A stretch of DNA of 64,000 nt from Hirsutella rhossiliensis (lineage: Eukaryota > Ascomycota > Sordariomycetes > Hypocreales > Ophiocordycipitaceae), in the NCBI RefSeq assembly GCF_020360975.1, contig NW_025408675.1, positions 2,232,001 to 2,296,000 of the forward strand, written 5' to 3'. Each line of letters begins with the position of its first letter. Within the stretch, counting starts at the first letter, position 1. Below are positions 1-11,258 of the stretch, one piece after another. The translations under genes were made by a program, and so were the position numbers. The notes under the pieces were generated by a model. It saw only the letters and a list, made by a program, of their open reading frames with translations, was not told the DNA's origin and ran no database searches.

Positions 1-889
1 CACACGGCTTATTTTCGGTCCAGGTGATTGTATATTCCTTCTCAGAGGCCCACCAATTATTGCCAATAAGCTTGGACGGAAGGACCTTGCCAGCCGGCGA
101 ATTATTCTTCTTGGTCATGTTGTAGTATTCGGCTCCGATCTTGGCCCAAGCAGGCACCTGCTCGTTGACAGAGGGAAGCGTGAGATTGGCCTGCATAAAG
201 TTCTTCAAGGCCTCATGGGCGGGGAACTCGTCGGAGCTCCCCACCCCCTGGACCAACCTATCGAAGCAAACTGGGTCGACTGTTGGCACCTGGGGGCAGG
301 TCCCCGTGAGCTTTGCAACATAAGTCCAGGTTTGGATGGAGCAAGTAGTCTGGGCAGGACACTCGAAAGTCATGCTGACATCCTCGCGAAGCTCGTTTTG
401 CTGGCCCGTCTCGCTGTTCTGCTCATTGGAGCCTGTCTGACTGCCAGAAATAGAGACCGTCGCGCCAGAGCCGGCGAAGCCGACGGTGACGGAAGCTTCA
501 GCCCCAATCGTCGTAGAGTCTTCTATCCTCAACCCGCTGGAGGAAGTGTCAACCCTTGCGGTAGACGTAGAGATGTCGATCGACGCAGCGCTTGATCCAG
601 TCGAGAATTCCTTGTCTATATTGGCAACAATCTCGATGTCGAGTCCCTCTGGAGTGGCAAGGAGTGGGCGATGCATATGGTAACAAGCGTAGCCCTCGCC
701 TTTGAGATCATAAGCCACATGTGGCGGCCCCTTGGCTAGAATGTCGCCCTTGAGGCGTCTGATAGTCCTCTGGGCTTTTTGCGTCCTGCGAGCCAGATCT
801 CCAAGGTCCAAAACGCCAAAGTCTCCTGTGGCGGCACCGTGGGCGCCCAGGGTAAAGAAGAGAGCGGCGAGGGCGCGTTCGGGAATCAT
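1..889 (-). CDS. Secreted Ser/Thr-rich protein, partial (runs off left edge)
   Basis: An open frame of about 296 codons reads on the minus strand from ATG at 889 to the window edge without a stop, so the C-terminus is missing. The first ~20 residues (MIPERALAALFFTLGAHGAA) look like a signal peptide. Residues ~90-170 are rich in alternating Ser/Thr/Gly/Val, followed by a segment with three cysteines (FECPAQTTCSIQTWTYV, then LTGTC). This pattern of an amphipathic Ser/Thr stretch in a beta-rich secreted protein resembles aerolysin/ETX-MTX2-type pore-forming folds, but I cannot confirm the family. The ATG chosen is the only one directly preceding a signal-like segment. Seen: frame, signal, composition. 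Inferred: secretion and possible beta-fold. The protein could equally be an unrelated cell-surface protein. Confidence 0.7.
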   Translation of the reverse strand, partial: MIPERALAALFFTLGAHGAATGDFGVLDLGDLARRTQKAQRTIRRLKGDILAKGPPHVAYDLKGEGYACYHMHRPLLATPEGLDIEIVANIDKEFSTGSSAASIDISTSTARVDTSSSGLRIEDSTTIGAEASVTVGFAGSGATVSISGSQTGSNEQNSETGQQNELREDVSMTFECPAQTTCSIQTWTYVAKLTGTCPQVPTVDPVCFDRLVQGVGSSDEFPAHEALKNFMQANLTLPSVNEQVPAWAKIGAEYYNMTKKNNSPAGKVLPSKLIGNNWWASEKEYTITWTENKPC

Positions 890-2312
890 TTTGGGTTTAA
901 ACGAGGGCTTGATATGTGTTTGAATGCACCAGAGGCAACTCTGTAACAAGCAGCGATGCCTTGAACGAATGAATGAGCGACAGGGGGGGTGAAAATCAGT
1001 CTCGTGAGGGAGCGGGTATATATGTGTGACAGTATGCGTGTGCAGCAGATGAACTTGCAAAGCGCCGTCGTCCAGTCATGAAGCACAGCTGCCATGGCGG
1101 CCTGAGCTTGCCATAAAGCTAATTCTCCGATAATAAGTGAAGAGAGCCAGGCGTTCCTAGCTAGGCGGGTTTACCGAGTAATGAATGCATGGCGCAGCAC
1201 CGGCCACTAGGCCACAGCATAGCAACCAAGACCGAATTAGGCAATGCAAATATATTGAAAATGCAGCAACCGTTGGTACGCTAGTGCGGTATGCATCGCT
1301 CGTCTTGTTTATGGACCCGTCTACTCCGAGACGCGGGATGCCCATCTTCCTTCTGGTTTGCCTCGGCAGGAGACTCGAACGTGGCACGGGCTGCAATCAA
1401 ACAAAGATTCATGCAAGGCCAGACGCTGAGACGGCCTTGCGGGGTCGCTACGCGAGTCATAGTGGTCACTGGCTAGAATACTGAAGCTATAACCAGAGAT
1501 CCAAGCTCCCTCTTCCCCCATTCGTGCCTCTTGTCGCGAGGTTTCAACTCGTGAACCTGACCACGGTTTCCGATACTGACGTCGACAAGGAGGATGGAAT
1601 TGGCACATCTACTCCCACAACGGGGCTGGAGTACTTCGCTTTTGGGCCCGGACGGTGCTCGGACGGCGGCCCTTTCCCGGCCGGTACCTGACGGGTTGCA
1701 CTTGAAGGTGCAGGGTATGAGGTTGTAGACGCATACGAGATGACGGCAGTTCCGGGGCCAGGACGGCTTTGGTCGGGAGACTGCATGAATAATACCTTGC
1801 ATCAAAGAGGCACAGTACGCCAAAGGATATGGATGCTGATAACGGGTTACTGACAAACGTGAAGTGCAGGCATATATGTAGCCCTTGGGAGTGCTAAAGA
1901 GCAATATTACTACCCGACCTGAACGGAGCTCCATGCCGATGCCTTGCTTAGAAATGCTTTGAAGTGAACTGGCCGCGTTGTCGAAGGACTTATCACGGGC
2001 TTCGAGGGTATCTCTGCGTCTCTTCCCCGATGGTGGTCTCAATCGGTAGCAATACTCCAAAGATATTTTAGGGATGAGACATATAAGCGTTATGAAAAGA
2101 ATTCGCTGTGCTCGCAGCACTAAGTAAAATAGATAACATTTTTAATACCGACTGTTCGGCCTTCATCAAACAATGCGCCCACATGCTATACAACTAGAGC
2201 CTTCTCCCTCGCTGAGGGAGAAGGCAACGACATGTACCATTATAGACATTCTCTTTCCCGATACATATACAGAAAACGGCCGAGGAAGAAAGCATTCGAG
2301 ACCGACAGTTGC
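890..2312. other. Intergenic, no supported gene
   Basis: This is the promoter side of the left-edge secreted gene and the 3' side of the RGS gene. Overlapping minus-strand frames at about 1473-2120 and 1544-1786 exist. The shorter one has a Pro/Ser/Val-rich, protein-like composition, but it has no recognisable domain, signal or splice pattern. I see no RNA gene. Confidence 0.5.
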
Positions 2313-4272
2313 TCACGGCCTCGCCGTTTCGACGCTGCCGGCCGCATCGAACGACCGTCTTTCCTTGATAAACTTGGGCCACGTGTTGGTGAGGACGAGG
2401 TATTTGATGCTCATTTCTGAGTCGTCAAAGACGGTGTCGACAAAGATCTCTGGGATGTCGCCCCAGTAGCGCACCTTGTCCAGCGTCTCGTTGGAGCGCG
2501 GCTCGTCGTCAAACGGCGTGGCCGGGTCAGGGGTTCGGCTTTCTCCGTAGATGACGCGGGCGGCCGGCTCGAAGACGGCCTGGAGATTCTTGAAGTCCTG
2601 TGATGACAGATTTACCTGGAACTCGGCGCTGTTGCTGCTGATAAAGTCTATGTAGATGCGCAGGGCGCTCTCGAAGCACTCGCGCGACAGGACATGCTGC
2701 CCCGACAGCACAGTCTCCTTTTCGTTGGAGACCCGGTCAAGAGACGACTCGCGGTTGTTGTGCGCCTGGACCAGATACGTGGCCCGCCACTCGCGAACGC
2801 GCGTCAGGAAGGCAATGTTCTCGCCCGAAAAGTCGCGCAGGGCGGAAAAGTGCTGCAACGGCTCCGGGTTCTTGGCAAGCGTGTGCTCGAGGGCGTCCAT
2901 GGTGAGGATGGAGCCGTTGCCCGAGCTGCTAATGGACGACGTCTTGCCACGGCCCATCCATGCAGGCATTCCTGAGGAGCCGCCCGATGTGAGCGACTTT
3001 GCGCAGTGCGCTGCAGACTTTTGCCGCGACTCCCACCGTGCGATCGAGTTGAGCGTCTCCTGGCATAGAGCCTGCTGTTTGCGAACCTCCCAGCAGGGAA
3101 TGAAGACGGTGAAGATTTCAATCATCATGATGGACAGGCCGATCCTGCAGAGTCTTAGCATCTGAGTCTGTCTCTGACGTGATGGGAAACATACCATTGT
3201 GGCGGAATAAAGTATTTGTTGACGGGGGCCATCCCGGGAGCGTAGATGCCAATGAGCCACATGGGCGCGGCGTGAAGACTGAAGAGACAATGTTAGTTGA
3301 GTCCATTACCTACGAGGTGCTTTCACCTGAAAGATCCCACCCTGGCTGACGAATGGTCCACACTTACCCAGAAAGACAGCAGGCAATGGTCTGCGTACGC
3401 CATCCCTGCGTGTCGCGAAGACCGCGAGCGCGCCATAGGATAGTGGGAGCTATAATCCAGGCCCAAAAGAGCTGCCAAAAGACTGAGGGCCACCTAGTTT
3501 GCCGAAAAATGTCAGCTGTGTTGCAAAAGATCAACAGGACGAACAACTGGGTCTGCAGGGGCCATACCATTCCCAACCTCGACCTTGAGCCGTCTTAACC
3601 TCCATGTAGGTGCCGCTGACCTCGGTGCCGGGGATGCCGAAAGACGAGTGGAATTTACGCGAGACGATGAACATGAAGAGCGTCAGGAAAAGCTGTTTCC
3701 CCTGCTGTTAGCTATGGGAGCCGGCTCGGCCTCTCTGCTACCGTCATGAATGGGACAGCCGAGTAGCACTCTGTGCTCACCTGGAAACCCATGCCGAGGC
3801 CGACGACCAGGAGCATCTTGTAGCTGTAGTCGAGCATCTTCCACCTGGCGACGAGCGTCTTGCGAATCCGCGGCCGCTCGTGGTCCCAGCCGGCGTCGGC
3901 GGCGTTGTTGACGTATTTTTTCTGGGCGTTCGCAACGTAGAGGAAGCGGCTGTTGGAGGCATGGAAGAGGGCGATGCCAAAGGGGAACCAGATTCCCATG
4001 ATCCAGTACTCGGCCACCTCGGGCATCAGGGGCCCGTAGACGTACCCTGTCGTGACGGCAAGCCAGTAGAAATGTAGTAGGGTGACGGCGGCGAAGGATA
4101 ACGGCAGGCCTCGGATCCTCAATATGGGCATGTCGCGCCGGGTATAGAGATATACCATGCCTCCGATGAGAACCGTCGTCCAGACGACGGCCCAGACGAT
4201 CCAGAATATGCCCACCCCGTCGAGCCGCAGCTCGGGCACCGTGTCGGGCGTGACGCCGAACTCGGAACCCAT
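2313..4272 (-). CDS. RGS-domain protein with N-terminal membrane helices (fungal RgsC/Rgs7-like)
   Basis: Regulator of G-protein signalling: the RGS domain should accelerate GTP hydrolysis by a G-alpha subunit at the membrane. Five exons can be spliced in frame: 4272-3781, 3692-3600, 3552-3368, 3278-3195 and 3144-2313, giving 561 residues. All introns are GT-AG; the second is only 47 nt. The N-terminal half carries several hydrophobic helices (for example GVGIFWIVWAVVWTTVLIGG and the exon 4 stretch containing MWLIGIYAPG). The C-terminal half, from about residue 330, contains the RGS domain, with the LRDFSGENIAFL and SRECFESALRIYIDF segments. This arrangement matches the fungal GPCR-like RGS proteins (RgsC of Aspergillus, Rgs7 of Magnaporthe) in order and length. 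The start at 4272 opens directly into the extracellular-type N-terminus and first helix. An unusually long gene-free region lies upstream. Confidence 0.93.
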
Positions 4273-7200
4273 GGCTGCTGTTTGTGGATGACAAGCAAAC
4301 TAGGTTGCGGAAGCAGGATTAATGGTCAGGAAGCGGGGGAACGTCGAGGAAGAAGTGGGTTTATCGTCCTCGTTGGGAGAGCAAGAGCCACAAGATCCCT
4401 AATGGCGGCCGTGGCAGTCCGACGGTGCGGAACTTGCGAGGTGCATTGGGGTGAGGGGAGCTTGGTCTTTTGATATAGTTGCTAGGACGAGAGGATGCAG
4501 ATCGAGAAAAGTGCCGGCACCGGCACCGGCACCGATGAGGCGTATGTAGTCGAAAAGTGACAGAATCTCTCCCCCTCTCACTCACCTTTCGCCCATGTAC
4601 TGTACCCAGTCGTATGTGATCTCTGCCTTGTCTCACATCGCCTTTTTTACAAAGCCCCACCCCTGCCTTTATTACGCAGTATTGCTTTTATTTTTCTATA
4701 CCTAGAACTTCCCAACTCTCGGGCGTACTCGTGGGGGGGAATGGCTGGGGCTGGAGGCGGCGGGGGATAGAACCCCATTATACGGTCAGTACTTCGCACG
4801 TTTGGCAAAAGAATGGCATTGCCCGTCGATCCCTATGGCTTTCCTGACGGCGTCGCAAAAGTAAAGACGGAGTGGACCGGGCAGGCAAGAAGAGCCGTTG
4901 AAAAGATGCCAGTCCGCTAAGGCCGTCACTGATGGACGAGCAAGACGAGCGTGTAAATGACGAGAGAAACAAAAAATGGAGACGCAAAAAGAAAGCATAC
5001 TTGTCCGGCGATGTTGCTCCAGGTGGGTGGCGTGGGGGTCGGTAATCTAAACCATGCTTCTTGTCCGGGGCAAAAGGCACGGGGAGGGAAAAGGAGGGCG
5101 GGGAGAACGCAAGAGAGAGTGTGAGGCTGGATCAGGCTTGCCTGTTCGGACGAATCTCCTACCAAGGACAGCGCCCGAGGTGGATGTGAAATGCGGATCG
5201 TCGTCCGCATGTGTTGGCTAGCTGAGACAGCCAACACGCAAGCCCGCCAGCCTATCCAGCTAGCCGGCATATGGGAGCCGAGGTTGCTTTTTGTCTTCTT
5301 CTCTGTCTTTTGCTCTTTACTTGCTTTCTTTTTGGCATGCGGCTAAACCTCCTTTCTAGTCCAAAGCGGGCTTGAAACAAAAAAAGTTAGAACAAGCCCA
5401 GGACGACAAGAGAAAGATCATCTGGTAAGCTTGGCAAAAGAGATTTCATGTCGCCGTTCAGCCTTTGGAGGTACGGTACACAGTTGATACGTCAACATCA
5501 CACACGAATAAAGGTACGTAGTACGAACAGGTCACTTACATGCATTGCGCGAGCGGCAGGGGTAAATATTTGTCTGTCCTTTTACAGTGGGGAGAGACAC
5601 CGGCGAGGGCTGAGCGCCATCAACCCTTGCCAGTAATCCACGCTCGGTCTACCCTGTCTGCCTGTGTAGCCCGAGATCCCGGGGAGCTGGAAGGCCAGAG
5701 ATTCCCGTGCCTGTGATATCTTGTTCTCCTCCTGCTGAACCCTGCCGGGGCCCCTACCCGCATGCTCTTCGCAGCAAGGGTTTCCGTCGCTGCGGCCCTG
5801 CTCACGCGGGTGTGGTGGGAAATGTGTGACGAGTTTGATGACCCTTTTCTTGTGAGTTGTTGTCATTTTCCTCCCGGCGTTCGAGGCCTAGCAGCCTGGT
5901 ATGCCAGAGAGCTCGGACTCGCTCATCCTGGCCGACAGCATAGTTACTATGTCTATATGTACCTTTCTACTCATCAGATTGCTTATACGGTGTGAAGTAT
6001 AAGCACTTGTCAAACCTTACTCGAAGTTCGACCTCGCAGCTCGGGCCAGCAAACACTCCCTGCCCACACGAATAGATCTAACGGCGGCCTCGCAACTAAC
6101 CAAAGGCGGAACTCTCAACGGCCCCCGCTAGCCTTGCATGTGCGTCGGGCTCAGCGTGCCGGCGTTGGCCTTGAGACCTCGACACACGGGTTGGACCTTG
6201 CAGCCTCTACACAGCAAAATGGTATCAAAGGCGGGACGCGAACAGACGTCGCGCCGCTGCCGCCGCCATGTTTCTCGTCCGATTTGCCCCCTCCCCTTCA
6301 GGCTTAGGAGCATTTGAGATGGTGGGCGGCGTTTACGGTGGAGAAAGTGACGCAAAGAACACTGAGTCGCGCAATCACAGACTCGCGCCAGCGTGGAGTA
6401 ATTACCTTGTCGTTAAAAACCCTCTCACTCAGAAACACACACGGGAATTCAGGCGGGAGCGGCGAGGTGTAACATGACGAGCCTATTATGAGCAGCGGCG
6501 CCAGGGCCGTGGGGCTGAGACCCGGAGGCATGGTCATGTCCCTGCTCTCTTGGCTCTTGGAAGCTTGGCTGCTTGGCCAGCCGCTATCATTATGGCACGT
6601 GAGTTCCACAAACACTGGACGAAGGTGAGAATAGAAATATGAGTGAAAGGGGGGAAAGGCGCCGTGGGCACGGCCCGTGTTGGGACACATCGTGGCTGTA
6701 TCACCCCGTCGACGCGCATCTGCACTTGTCAACGATTTGTGCGCATGACCGTCAGTCAGTGCTGACTGCTGATGAAACGAAAAGAAAAATAATAACAAGA
6801 GCACGTTCCTCTTTCTTGGGCTGAACAAGTCATTCCTCTCTGTGGCTCCAGCTCTTTCTCGCTGTCGGGCTTTCTTCTTTGCTTCTCGCCGAAGAGGCTC
6901 CGGAGGATAGAAGGGAAAACTAAAGAAGAAAACAAAAGCAAGGAGTAAAGCTCGACGGTCGCGCCAGGGTTCTGCGAGTTCGCCCCCCAGCATTTTGTCG
7001 TTGCGGGAGTCGTAGCGGCAAAGGGGAAAAAATGAAGGCCAGCAGCTAGGGAGCGGAGAACCTGACGATCGCCGCTTTCGAGAGCTGGCGCACTGTCATG
7101 CTTTCTTTTTCTCCCAGACACCGGACCGGGGTTGTCCAAACTGGGCTTTGGAGCGCCGTCGAGGTCGCCCCAGGCTTGCTACCTAGGCCTGTACGAAGCA

Positions 7201-10200
7201 TCACTCCAGCAAAGCGCCGGCACGATCAATCAATGCCATGGGGGGATATAAACATTGCCCATCTCGAACAGGCGTTGGCTAATACAGAGACGTGGGCATC
7301 AATCGAACCGTACAATTCAATTAGGCAACCATCGAATTGAGAAACAGAAAAGGCGAGCAAGTGGAAATTTGTCTCTGCAAAGCCAAAGCAAGTCTAGGAT
7401 GCAATGCGCTGTCCGAGCTTTTCTCTCCGAGCGGTCAGGGGCTACACCGAAGCGATCCCCACTTGGAGCATGGCGTAGAAAGGGTCTCTTGGCATGCCCG
7501 GGAAGCAGAAGAGGCCATTCCCGATGGGCTGCTTCATCGAACAATACGTCGGCGGCAGACGGCCTGAGCGTCCGCAGTCAACGCCGCAGGGGCGCATCGT
7601 GCCATGTCCGCCCGAGAGGAGCATGTCAAGGAGATCGTGAAGAGACGAGTCGTTTTTGTCCTCCCCCTCCCTGCCTCCAATCTTTACATCCCTGCATTTA
7701 TGTGCCTTTTGTCTCGCTCGGCTTTCTTTTTTCTTCCCCTTCTTTCTTCATACCGGCGTCCTCGGCACGCTAAAGGCAGGGTCAGGGTTCCGACTGAACC
7801 CGAAGCTAGACAAGGGGGACCAGACGGTTCCCCCTCTTCAAGCCTTTCTCCCCCTCCCCCTCACTCTTACTCTTTGCTGTCGGCAGAGCTCGTCGTCGAG
7901 TCCGGTCCCCTTAAGGTGCATGCGTGCCGTGCTTGTGACCCGGTCTCTGGACATGGTCGCCTTCGTACTGCCCGGGCCTTTGATGCAGGAGTACATCCTA
8001 AAGCTCTGCTGCATCGGCCAGGGGGCGCCACTACAGTATTCACCAACGAACGCTGACATGAAGGGGCGTGCCTGGAGCTGAATGAACTTGATGGACGAAA
8101 TCCCAACATGTCTATAATCAGCTGCCCACATGCAGCTCATCGCAAGGACTCCGTATGCACTTCGTACTTACATTGTCGGTAACTCGTTACGCAAGGCGAG
8201 AGCTCCCCTCTGAGTGGACACATTGACCCAAGAAGGGAAAACGACAAGAGAACGTAACACAGAGCGTGCAGGTCATCCAGCCCTTTTCCAGCCGGGCAGC
8301 TTCGCAATCTCCCTGCCGCGAACAAGCTTTCCCCGGCAACGTGACAGCACCGCGCAGGCCGACTGGTTCTCTACCATGGCCGGGTAAGCGCAGCGGTCAG
8401 GGTACCAGCACCGCAAAGCCTCAATGACGGTTCCCGATGGCACGTGTATCTGGTTTACAAGTAATTCCTGTCAATTGCGCCGAGCACAATTCCCGATTCA
8501 TATCACGGTATGCGGGATCCCGTCTTTGGCAAAAAACCCTCTTTTTCCCGCCCCCCCCTTCCCTCCCCCCCCATCCCCCGGGCCCGACAGGAGTGTGAGA
8601 GAAAAGGAGACGGGCTGAGGACATCTTCAGCTTGCGCCTTCGCCGCTTCGCATTTACCTACCCGACACAAACGCCACAGAGAACAGCTCGCGGGGAAATA
8701 TTGGACGCTTGTCGTTGATGTCTGTCATTTTCCCGAGATTTCTTTCTTTTTCCAGATGGCTTTGGTTTAGCTTGTGCCGTCGCGGTGTGCGCCAAAGACC
8801 TCTGACCGCACCTCTCCTTTTTGCCCGACACTTTTGTGACAACTCAAGGGTGGCAAAGAAACAAGGAAACGGTCTCTCTGTGACGATTTCAAGTTGTGTA
8901 GCCGCATTAGTTTTGTCTCTCTTTGCTTTACCTTTTGCTTTTTCCTTGACTTCATCTTTCCCCACTACCCATGGATCAAATACCGACCGGCGGTGTGTCG
9001 ACGCGTCTGCTACTGTGCCAACGTGTTACCTGAGCAAGTCAATAGCAACAGATCAATTTGACACAAGGTTCGAGGCGTTTGGGTTGCTAAGAGATGCCCT
9101 GATTCGGTATCATTCTTCTCATGCCCAACGGAATGTTAGCCGGGGCAAGATGCGTTGACGAACGTGCACGACAAGGAAGCAAGCCTCCTCCGCAAAAGGC
9201 TCTCGTCCTGTCTGTGCACGCCAAACCCAAAACATGGGTCCAGCGCCAGCACGATTGGCGAGCGTTCACGCATGCATAAGCGTTGAGAAATCTTGGTCCT
9301 GACCAACTTTGCACCGTGGACGACATGGTTCTTGGCCCAGTCCCAACCCTCCTCTTGAAGCAAGAGCAAGAAAGAGATGCAGTCACCTGACGGGAAATGG
9401 CGGAGCTTTGTATCGCCTTACTGCCAGCCACACCGCGCAGCTTGGCTGTCACTTAGACTAACATGCTCTTCTCCACCCCTGAATGTGACAGCTGCCCCAT
9501 GCGCGGATCCATTCCAGGATGAGTGCGTGTCTGCGAGGTGGCTGGCCGCGGCGTCTGAATCAACCATCTCGTTCAGGGAGGGTTGCGGGTTCAAACCTTG
9601 ATTGGGACCAACAGGAGAAAGGAGACGACTGGAGTGGCGGAGGAATGGCTTTAGGTATCCTATCAAGCCTATGTATGTACAAACACTCCGCTAAATACAT
9701 CAAATCAAGCTCCGGATTCTCCTTGTTCTCCGACACGACCGGAAATAGAGGCGGATATGAGGCCCGGGCCGCAACCCTGATGAGACTCCATGACGACACC
9801 CTGCCCTCGAGAACACATGGACCACCGATGGATGGGTCTTTCCGCCAGATGCGTGAAGGTTGAAAGGGAAATTCCCTGTCATTCGTCAAAGCATCCAAGG
9901 TCAGGCAGGAGATAAAGAAAGCAACAAGGCTGCTTATCCAAAAGGCATCAGCCACGTGTTAGCCCGAGGAGCAGCGTGAGCCAACAATGGTAATAGTTTG
10001 GTTGAGAGCGTCGAAGGCATGACCGAACATTCGATTGATCAATTTTCAAGCCCAGCTCGGGCCGAAAGCTGGCTCATGGCTGATTACAGGATTCGAAGAG
10101 AGGGGCATTGAGCCTTGTCTGCTGAACGGGAAATGACTGCGGGTTATCCGGCCTTCAAATGGAGCCAGATATTCGCCGGGGGGGCGAAGACGGCCACGCG

Positions 10201-10484
10201 AGATGGCCATGGAGACTTCTTTGCATGGAAACGTGAAACGCGGCCGCATGCGTCAAGGGTATGTGTGTTGGCCGTCGACGACGTTGGAGTTGGATGTTCC
10301 CTACCTTCAAACAGGGATAGCTGGATGTTCTTCACCACGCTTCTTCTTCATTAGTCGACTCGAAGCCAACAGCGTCACCGAGGCTGATGGTGTAGGTTTG
10401 AGGAGGTAGCATCCAAGGCGACGACGACACAACATGGAGGTATGTAAACCGGGTAGCAAGCACCCTCCAGAGACATATCCAATC
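4273..10484. other. 6.2 kb gene-free region upstream of the RGS gene
   Basis: Many short frames exist on both strands, but none shows a domain, a consistent splice pattern or protein-like composition; most are Ser/Arg/Pro-rich shadows. The DNA is pyrimidine-rich in places (a C-rich run at about 8549-8580) and holds a short (CCGGCA)n run near 4516-4540. It probably contains the promoter and 5' leader of the RGS gene and perhaps a non-coding transcript. No tRNA with a plausible cloverleaf was found. Confidence 0.5.
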
Positions 10485-11258
10485 TCATTGAGGCAGCTTG
10501 GCGGGAGAGCAGGATCGGCGCATCTCCTCGTCGCGCCTCATGTCCGCAAACCACATGTCGAGGCGCAGCTTCTTGTCCTCGCTGGCCTGCAGACGAGCCT
10601 GGTAAGCAGCAGCCGCGGCAGCAGGGCGGCCGGCCCCTCCTTCGTGGTCAGCAGCCATGGTCCAGAGGGTAACGTGCTCGACAATAGCAAGCGTGGCGAC
10701 GGCTCCAATCTCGGCAACGGGGCTGCGACGGTGCTGCCGCCAACACGCGGCCGCGAAGATGAGGACAAATGTGTCGGCGGCGTCGCTCAGCAGGTTGACG
10801 GCCAAGGCGCGGCGCACCTCGCGGTCGGAGCGGCGGTCAGCCGTGGCCAGCAGGCCGCCGAGCAGAACGTCGCGCACGCCCAGCAAGCCGCTGACCAGGA
10901 GCACCAGCGAAGCCCCCTCGCCACCACTGCCGCTGGCTCCGGATAGGGGCGGCGGCAGGTCGACGAGGCCCGGCAGCCCGAGGCCCAGCGCGGGAAAGGC
11001 GAGGAGGATGATGCCGCGGGCGATGTGCAGGGCGGCGAGGACGGCGATGGCGATGCGCTGTGCGCGGTTAACGGCCAGAGCGGCGGCGGTGTGCGGGGCC
11101 GGAAGTGGAGGAGAGAGTCGCCCCGGCTTCCGATCCGGAGCCCCACTTTCGGGCGGCGCCGCTGCCGCAGTGGAGCCGTAGCCGTAGCCGTAGAGAAGTG
11201 GGGTTGTGACGGAGGCGGGGGCGGGGGCGGGAGCGGGGGCGAGGGCGGTGGCGTTCAT
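10485..11258 (-). CDS. Four-helix membrane protein, DUF4267-like
   Basis: A single-exon gene of 257 residues. The N-terminus is a low-complexity Ala-Pro stretch encoded by a G-rich repeat at about 11205-11250. Four hydrophobic segments follow: around IAIAVLAALHIARGIILLAF, ASLVLLVSGLLGVRDVLLGG, ALAVNLLSDAADTFVLIFAA and AVATLAIVEHVTLWTMAA. The GVRDVLLG and NLLSDAADTFVL segments resemble the small fungal/bacterial membrane family DUF4267, whose function is unknown. The charged C-terminal tail (KKLRLDMWFADMRRDEEMRR) would face the cytosol. The start is the first ATG and the frame is otherwise uninterrupted. The antisense frames over it are GC-driven shadows. Confidence 0.85.
   Translation of the reverse strand: MNATALAPAPAPAPASVTTPLLYGYGYGSTAAAAPPESGAPDRKPGRLSPPLPAPHTAAALAVNRAQRIAIAVLAALHIARGIILLAFPALGLGLPGLVDLPPPLSGASGSGGEGASLVLLVSGLLGVRDVLLGGLLATADRRSDREVRRALAVNLLSDAADTFVLIFAAACWRQHRRSPVAEIGAVATLAIVEHVTLWTMAADHEGGAGRPAAAAAAYQARLQASEDKKLRLDMWFADMRRDEEMRRSCSPAKLPQ

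Noticed and set aside
1473..2120. 215-codon minus frame
   Set aside because: No domain, low-quality composition, and a second minus frame overlaps it in another phase; neither is convincing.
6765..6795. CTGATGA...GAAA hint of a hammerhead ribozyme
   Set aside because: No stem II can form between the two core elements.
6304..6993. 229-codon minus frame in the long gap
   Set aside because: Phe/Ser/Arg-rich, no domain, probably a purine-rich shadow.
8709..9158. 149-codon plus frame with a hydrophobic start
   Set aside because: No consistent signal peptide cut or domain; composition follows the pyrimidine-rich DNA.
9560..9610. tRNA-like B box (GGTTCAAACC) near 9588
   Set aside because: The T-arm pairs poorly and no acceptor, D or anticodon stems can be drawn around it.
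10657..11181. Plus-strand frame over the DUF4267 gene
   Set aside because: Antisense shadow, dominated by Arg/Ala/Pro from GC-rich codons.
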